Assembly (NCBI RefSeq): GCF_900109645.1
Contig: NZ_FOBG01000001.1
Coordinates: 3,082,262-3,146,261 of the forward strand
Length of the DNA: 64,000 nucleotides
From: Duganella sp. CF402
GTDB taxonomy: Bacteria > Pseudomonadota > Gammaproteobacteria > Burkholderiales > Burkholderiaceae_D
Reading direction: 5' to 3'
Positions 61,419 to 64,000 of this stretch are shown piece after piece (within the stretch, counting starts at the first letter, position 1; each line of letters opens with the position of its first letter). Below the pieces are notes generated by a model that ran no database searches, was not told the DNA's origin, and saw nothing but the letters and a program-made list of their open reading frames with translations. The position numbers and the translations under genes were made by a program.

Positions 61419-62435
61419 CTAGAAATCCTGATTGGCCGGGTACCAGGTATAAAAGTCGTTGTCCCACTTGAAGTGGGTGGTGGAAATGGTGATGGTGACG
61501 TCCAGCGCTTCGACGAAATGCCACCAGCCCACCGGCAGGAACAGGATTTCGCCCGGCTCCAGCACGCACTCGATCACCTGCACATCGGCCATCAGCGGGA
61601 AGCGCTGCAGGTCGATGTGGCGGCCGTCGACCGGCGTGTAGCAGTGGCGCTGGTTGTACAGCTTGGGCGTGTCGCATGGCGCGATCAGGCGCAGGCGCTT
61701 GCGACCGGCCACCTGGATCATGAAGTTGTTGGTCAGGTCGTGATGGAACGGCGTGATGGTGCCGGCCGGACCAAACCAGAAAAAGCCGCTGCTGCCTTCC
61801 TGCAGGTACTCGGTCAGCGGCGGCAGGTCGCTCATCAACTCGCGCAGGGCGTCGCGATTATGGCCGTCGTTATTGGCGGTCATGTAGAAATCGTTGGTGA
61901 CGCCGGCATCGCGCACCAGCGCCACGTAGTCGCCGAACGGCATGCGGCGCCTGTGCTGCACGCTGTTGATTTCGTAATCGGGATCGGCGTCGCGGCCGAA
62001 CTGCACTTCCACTTCGCGCTCGCCCAGCTGCGTGGCCAGATAATCGAAGCTCCACTTGCTGCGCGCCGCGCAGTCGTCCAGCATGCCGGTAATGATGACC
62101 GGCTGGTTGCGGCGGTAGTATTCGTCGAGGAAGGCCTGGCTGGACAGGCGCTCGCGGCGCGGCACCTTTTGCGGCGCCAGCTGGTTCAGGCGCGATTGGA
62201 TGCCCAGCACCCAGTCGCGCTTGGCCACCCGGTTTGACAGCCGCAGCGCGCCGCGCAGGTAGGGGCTGCGCATGGCCGCTTCGAGTTCCGCGCGGGCACT
62301 GGACTCCGCGATGCCCTTCTGGACCATCACGCCAAGCAGCGCTTGCGGATGGCCGCCCAGCACCAGGTTTTCGGCAATCCAGCCGCGCCAGGAGTCATCG
62401 ATGACGGTCGGCGGCGCGGCATGTGGCTGGTTCAT
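61419..62435 (-). CDS. Cupin-like JmjC-domain Fe(II)/2OG oxygenase
   Basis: 338 residues. After a helical N-terminus (to about 100), QPVIITGMLDDCAARSKWSFDYL begins the JmjC/cupin-8 fold. Metal ligands are in TPFHHDLTNNF (His, Asp) and VGWWHFVEAL (His), and KRLRLIAPCD gives the family Lys. Such proteins hydroxylate protein or tRNA residues; the substrate here is unknown. The ATG at 62435 has AAGGAT upstream. First of a two-gene leftward unit with the DUF1275 gene. Confidence 0.87.
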   Translation of the reverse strand: MNQPHAAPPTVIDDSWRGWIAENLVLGGHPQALLGVMVQKGIAESSARAELEAAMRSPYLRGALRLSNRVAKRDWVLGIQSRLNQLAPQKVPRRERLSSQAFLDEYYRRNQPVIITGMLDDCAARSKWSFDYLATQLGEREVEVQFGRDADPDYEINSVQHRRRMPFGDYVALVRDAGVTNDFYMTANNDGHNRDALRELMSDLPPLTEYLQEGSSGFFWFGPAGTITPFHHDLTNNFMIQVAGRKRLRLIAPCDTPKLYNQRHCYTPVDGRHIDLQRFPLMADVQVIECVLEPGEILFLPVGWWHFVEALDVTITISTTHFKWDNDFYTWYPANQDF

Positions 62436-62490
62436 CGAGGCGTTATCCTTTTGGCACTAAGCGGGTCAGGCTTTAGTGTAACAGGATGTG

Positions 62491-62889
62491 CTAGTAAGCG
62501 GCCTCCGGCAACACCGCGCGCGCCTTGCCGTCGCGGATATCGATTACCCGAGGGTATAACTTGCCGAGCGTCATCTTGTAGCACGCCTGGCCGTCCTTCC
62601 ACGCAGAAGGCAACACCATCAGCATCTGGAACGCGGCCGGCGCGTCGTCCAGCACGGAAAAAATCGGCGGCGTGCCGGCCAGTACGATGGCTTCCAGCGG
62701 TTCCTCGCTATCGATTTCCATGTGCTGGCCGCGCACCGACATCTCGTGGATATCACCGGTGACGGTTTCCACGGTGGCGGTGCCGACCACGCCGGCGTTG
62801 CTGCGGTCGACCACCAGGTTGAGGCGCAGGGACGGACGGCCGACGGTGGCGCTGGTCACTTCATAAACGGCGGCAAATAGCTGACTCAT
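62491..62889 (-). CDS. Conserved-looking hypothetical protein
   Basis: 132 residues, no domain recognised. The sequence is beta-rich (LRLNLVVDRSNAGVVGTATVETVTGDIHEMSVRGQHMEI) without a signal peptide or membrane helix. The start ATG has AGGA seven bases upstream. It lies 55 bases before the JmjC-like gene on the same strand and may be co-transcribed with it. Confidence 0.68.
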   Translation of the reverse strand: MSQLFAAVYEVTSATVGRPSLRLNLVVDRSNAGVVGTATVETVTGDIHEMSVRGQHMEIDSEEPLEAIVLAGTPPIFSVLDDAPAAFQMLMVLPSAWKDGQACYKMTLGKLYPRVIDIRDGKARAVLPEAAY

Positions 62890-62998
62890 GACAATTCCTA
62901 ACGTGAAGATATGAAACAGGGCTTCACTGTAGGATGCAATGGCAGAACTTACCTTCCGAATACCTTCCGCGCTATAAGTGACTGTTTATGAAGGAATT

Positions 62999-63505
62999 TC
63001 AACGCTTCGGCAAGACCCATCCCGGACGCACATAATGGCAGGTGTAGCCGTTGGGAATGCGCTCCAGGTAATCCTGATGCTCGGGTTCCGCCTCCCAGAA
63101 CGGGCCGGCCGGGGCCAGTTCGGTGGCCACTTTGCCGGGCCACAGGCCGGAGGCGTTGACGTCGGCGATGGTGTCCTCGGCGGTCGCCTTTTGTTGCTCG
63201 TCGAGATAGAAAATTGCCGAGCGGTAGCTCGTGCCAAGGTCGTTGCCCTGGCGGTTAGGCGTGCTCGGGTCGTGGATCTGGAAGAAAAATTCCAGGATCT
63301 TGCGGTAGCTGAGTACGGCCGGATCGTAGATGATTTCAATCGCCTCGGCATGGCTGCCGTGATTGCGGTAGGTGGCGTTGGCCACGTCGCCGCCGCTGTA
63401 GCCGACCCGGGTATGTTGCACGCCTGGCATCTTGCGGATCAAATCCTGCATGCCCCAAAAACAGCCGCCGGCCAGAATGGCCTTTTCCGTGTTGCTCGTC
63501 ATCAT
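62999..63505 (-). CDS. msrA: Peptide-methionine (S)-S-oxide reductase
   Basis: 168-residue cytosolic repair enzyme that reduces methionine-S-sulfoxide in proteins. The catalytic motif GCFWG contains Cys15; [26 protein letters not shown] and YRSAIFY complete the active site. Two adjacent ATGs (63505, 63502) follow AAGGA; 63502 has the better spacing, and a GTG at 63508 is less likely. The resolving cysteine probably lies at CHYVRPG near the C-terminus. Monocistronic as far as can be seen. Confidence 0.95.
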   Translation of the reverse strand: MMTSNTEKAILAGGCFWGMQDLIRKMPGVQHTRVGYSGGDVANATYRNHGSHAEAIEIIYDPAVLSYRKILEFFFQIHDPSTPNRQGNDLGTSYRSAIFYLDEQQKATAEDTIADVNASGLWPGKVATELAPAGPFWEAEPEHQDYLERIPNGYTCHYVRPGWVLPKR

Positions 63506-63646
63506 CACATCCTTTTCGATAAGTGTCTGTGGGCAATTTGGAGACAGATATCGATTTCTTCAAGCAAGCTGATGAAATCCAACTATAATTGCCTCGCGTG
63601 CCCTCTCCCCGCCGCATCTATTTCCTCCGGCCTGGCCCCAGCCGAA

Positions 63647-63658
63647 TGTAACGTTACA
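63647..63658. promoter_or_regulatory. Perfect 12-base palindrome TGTAACGTTACA
   Basis: Lies 15 bases upstream of the response regulator ATG, within a longer partial dyad GAATGT/ACATTC. The position fits an operator for that gene. Confidence 0.45.
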
Positions 63659-63673
63659 CATTCGTTCAATATT

Positions 63674-64000
63674 ATGGACCAGACCATTACTCAGCGTATC
63701 CTCGTTGTCGACGACAACAGCGACGCGGCCGACATCTCGGCCGAACTACTCGAACTCCACGGTTATCAAACGGCGGTGGCTTATGCCGGCCTGCCGGGGC
63801 TGGAGGCGGTGCGCACTTTCAGGCCGGACGCCGTCCTGCTCGACCTGGGCATGCCCGGCATGGACGGCTACCAGGTGGCCGAAGCCCTGCGCGCCGTGCC
63901 CGACTTCGACCAGGTGGCGCTGATCGCCTTTACCGCCTGGGGCGATATCGTGACCCGGCAGCGGGTCATCTCCACCGGCTTTGACGAACATCTGATCAAA
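63674..64000 (+). CDS. Response regulator receiver domain protein, partial (cut by right edge)
   Basis: 109 codons are visible and the frame is open at the window end. The receiver fold is clear: ILVVDDNSDAADISAELL (acidic pair), phospho-Asp in VLLDLGMPGMDGYQVA, IAFTAWG (Thr) and the sequence reaches FDEHLIK, where the invariant Lys lies. Whether it continues into an output domain cannot be seen. No clear ribosome-binding site; a perfect palindrome lies just upstream. Confidence 0.88.
   Translation, partial: MDQTITQRILVVDDNSDAADISAELLELHGYQTAVAYAGLPGLEAVRTFRPDAVLLDLGMPGMDGYQVAEALRAVPDFDQVALIAFTAWGDIVTRQRVISTGFDEHLIK

Noticed and set aside
1..64000. Mobile elements, CRISPR arrays, rRNA or tRNA genes
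   Set aside because: No transposase, integrase, phage or conjugation gene, no regular repeat-spacer array, and no recognisable rRNA or tRNA sequence was seen on reading both strands.

Overview
The window is dense, GC-rich proteobacterial DNA. Gene content (a Xanthomonas/Caulobacter-type TonB receptor beside periplasmic starch enzymes, a phasin, MdlAB, many c-di-GMP proteins, NMT1-type ABC transport) points to Betaproteobacteria, Burkholderiales, most likely an Oxalobacteraceae genus such as Duganella or Massilia. That placement is inferred from gene recognition, not from a search. I found no rRNA, tRNA, CRISPR array, transposase or prophage.

Layout. 1-8.1 kb: an alpha-glucan utilisation locus, with a TonB receptor (running off the left edge), a GH13 amylase and a glucosidase-esterase fusion; operator-like palindromes lie between the divergent units. 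8.1-13.7 kb: a GGDEF/EAL protein, a chemotaxis receptor, two GNAT acetyltransferases and a CodA-like deaminase. 13.9-20.7 kb: a phasin, a large palindrome, the MdlAB ABC exporter, a TPR-GGDEF protein and a small lipoprotein. 20.9-24.0 kb: a tightly coupled four-gene operon (TerB-like, two glycine-zipper proteins of unknown function, a YkgJ-type cysteine cluster protein). 24.0-37.2 kb: metabolic and regulatory genes (MocR, LysR, PhyH plus TIM barrel, OhrR, 2OG oxygenase) and a block of signalling genes (CHASE kinase, REC-HD-GYP, REC-kinase, GGDEF). 37.3-48.3 kb: a TetR-controlled RND efflux operon facing an EmrAB-TolC-type operon. 48.4-54.2 kb: KatE catalase, a DUF883-like protein, an Ala/Gln-rich protein lacking Lys, Cys, His and Trp, and a periplasmic binding protein. 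54.2-60.7 kb: a purine-related locus. 60.7-64 kb: a DUF1275 protein, a JmjC/cupin protein, a hypothetical protein, MsrA and a response regulator cut by the right edge.

The most interesting region is 56.35-56.68 kb. An IPNS-family oxygenase (leftward) and an NMT1-type ABC transporter plus 8-oxoguanine-deaminase-like operon (rightward) diverge from two sigma-54-type promoters. Each promoter is placed to start transcription one base before a copy of the same small structured RNA, which I identify as the NMT1-motif (xanthine-I) riboswitch. In both leaders the 3' strand of the riboswitch stem is also complementary to the following Shine-Dalgarno region. This suggests a xanthine-responsive, sigma-54-dependent divergent regulon and makes the oxygenase a candidate purine-oxidising enzyme. 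The second candidate new system is the TerB-like four-gene operon at 20.9-24.0 kb.
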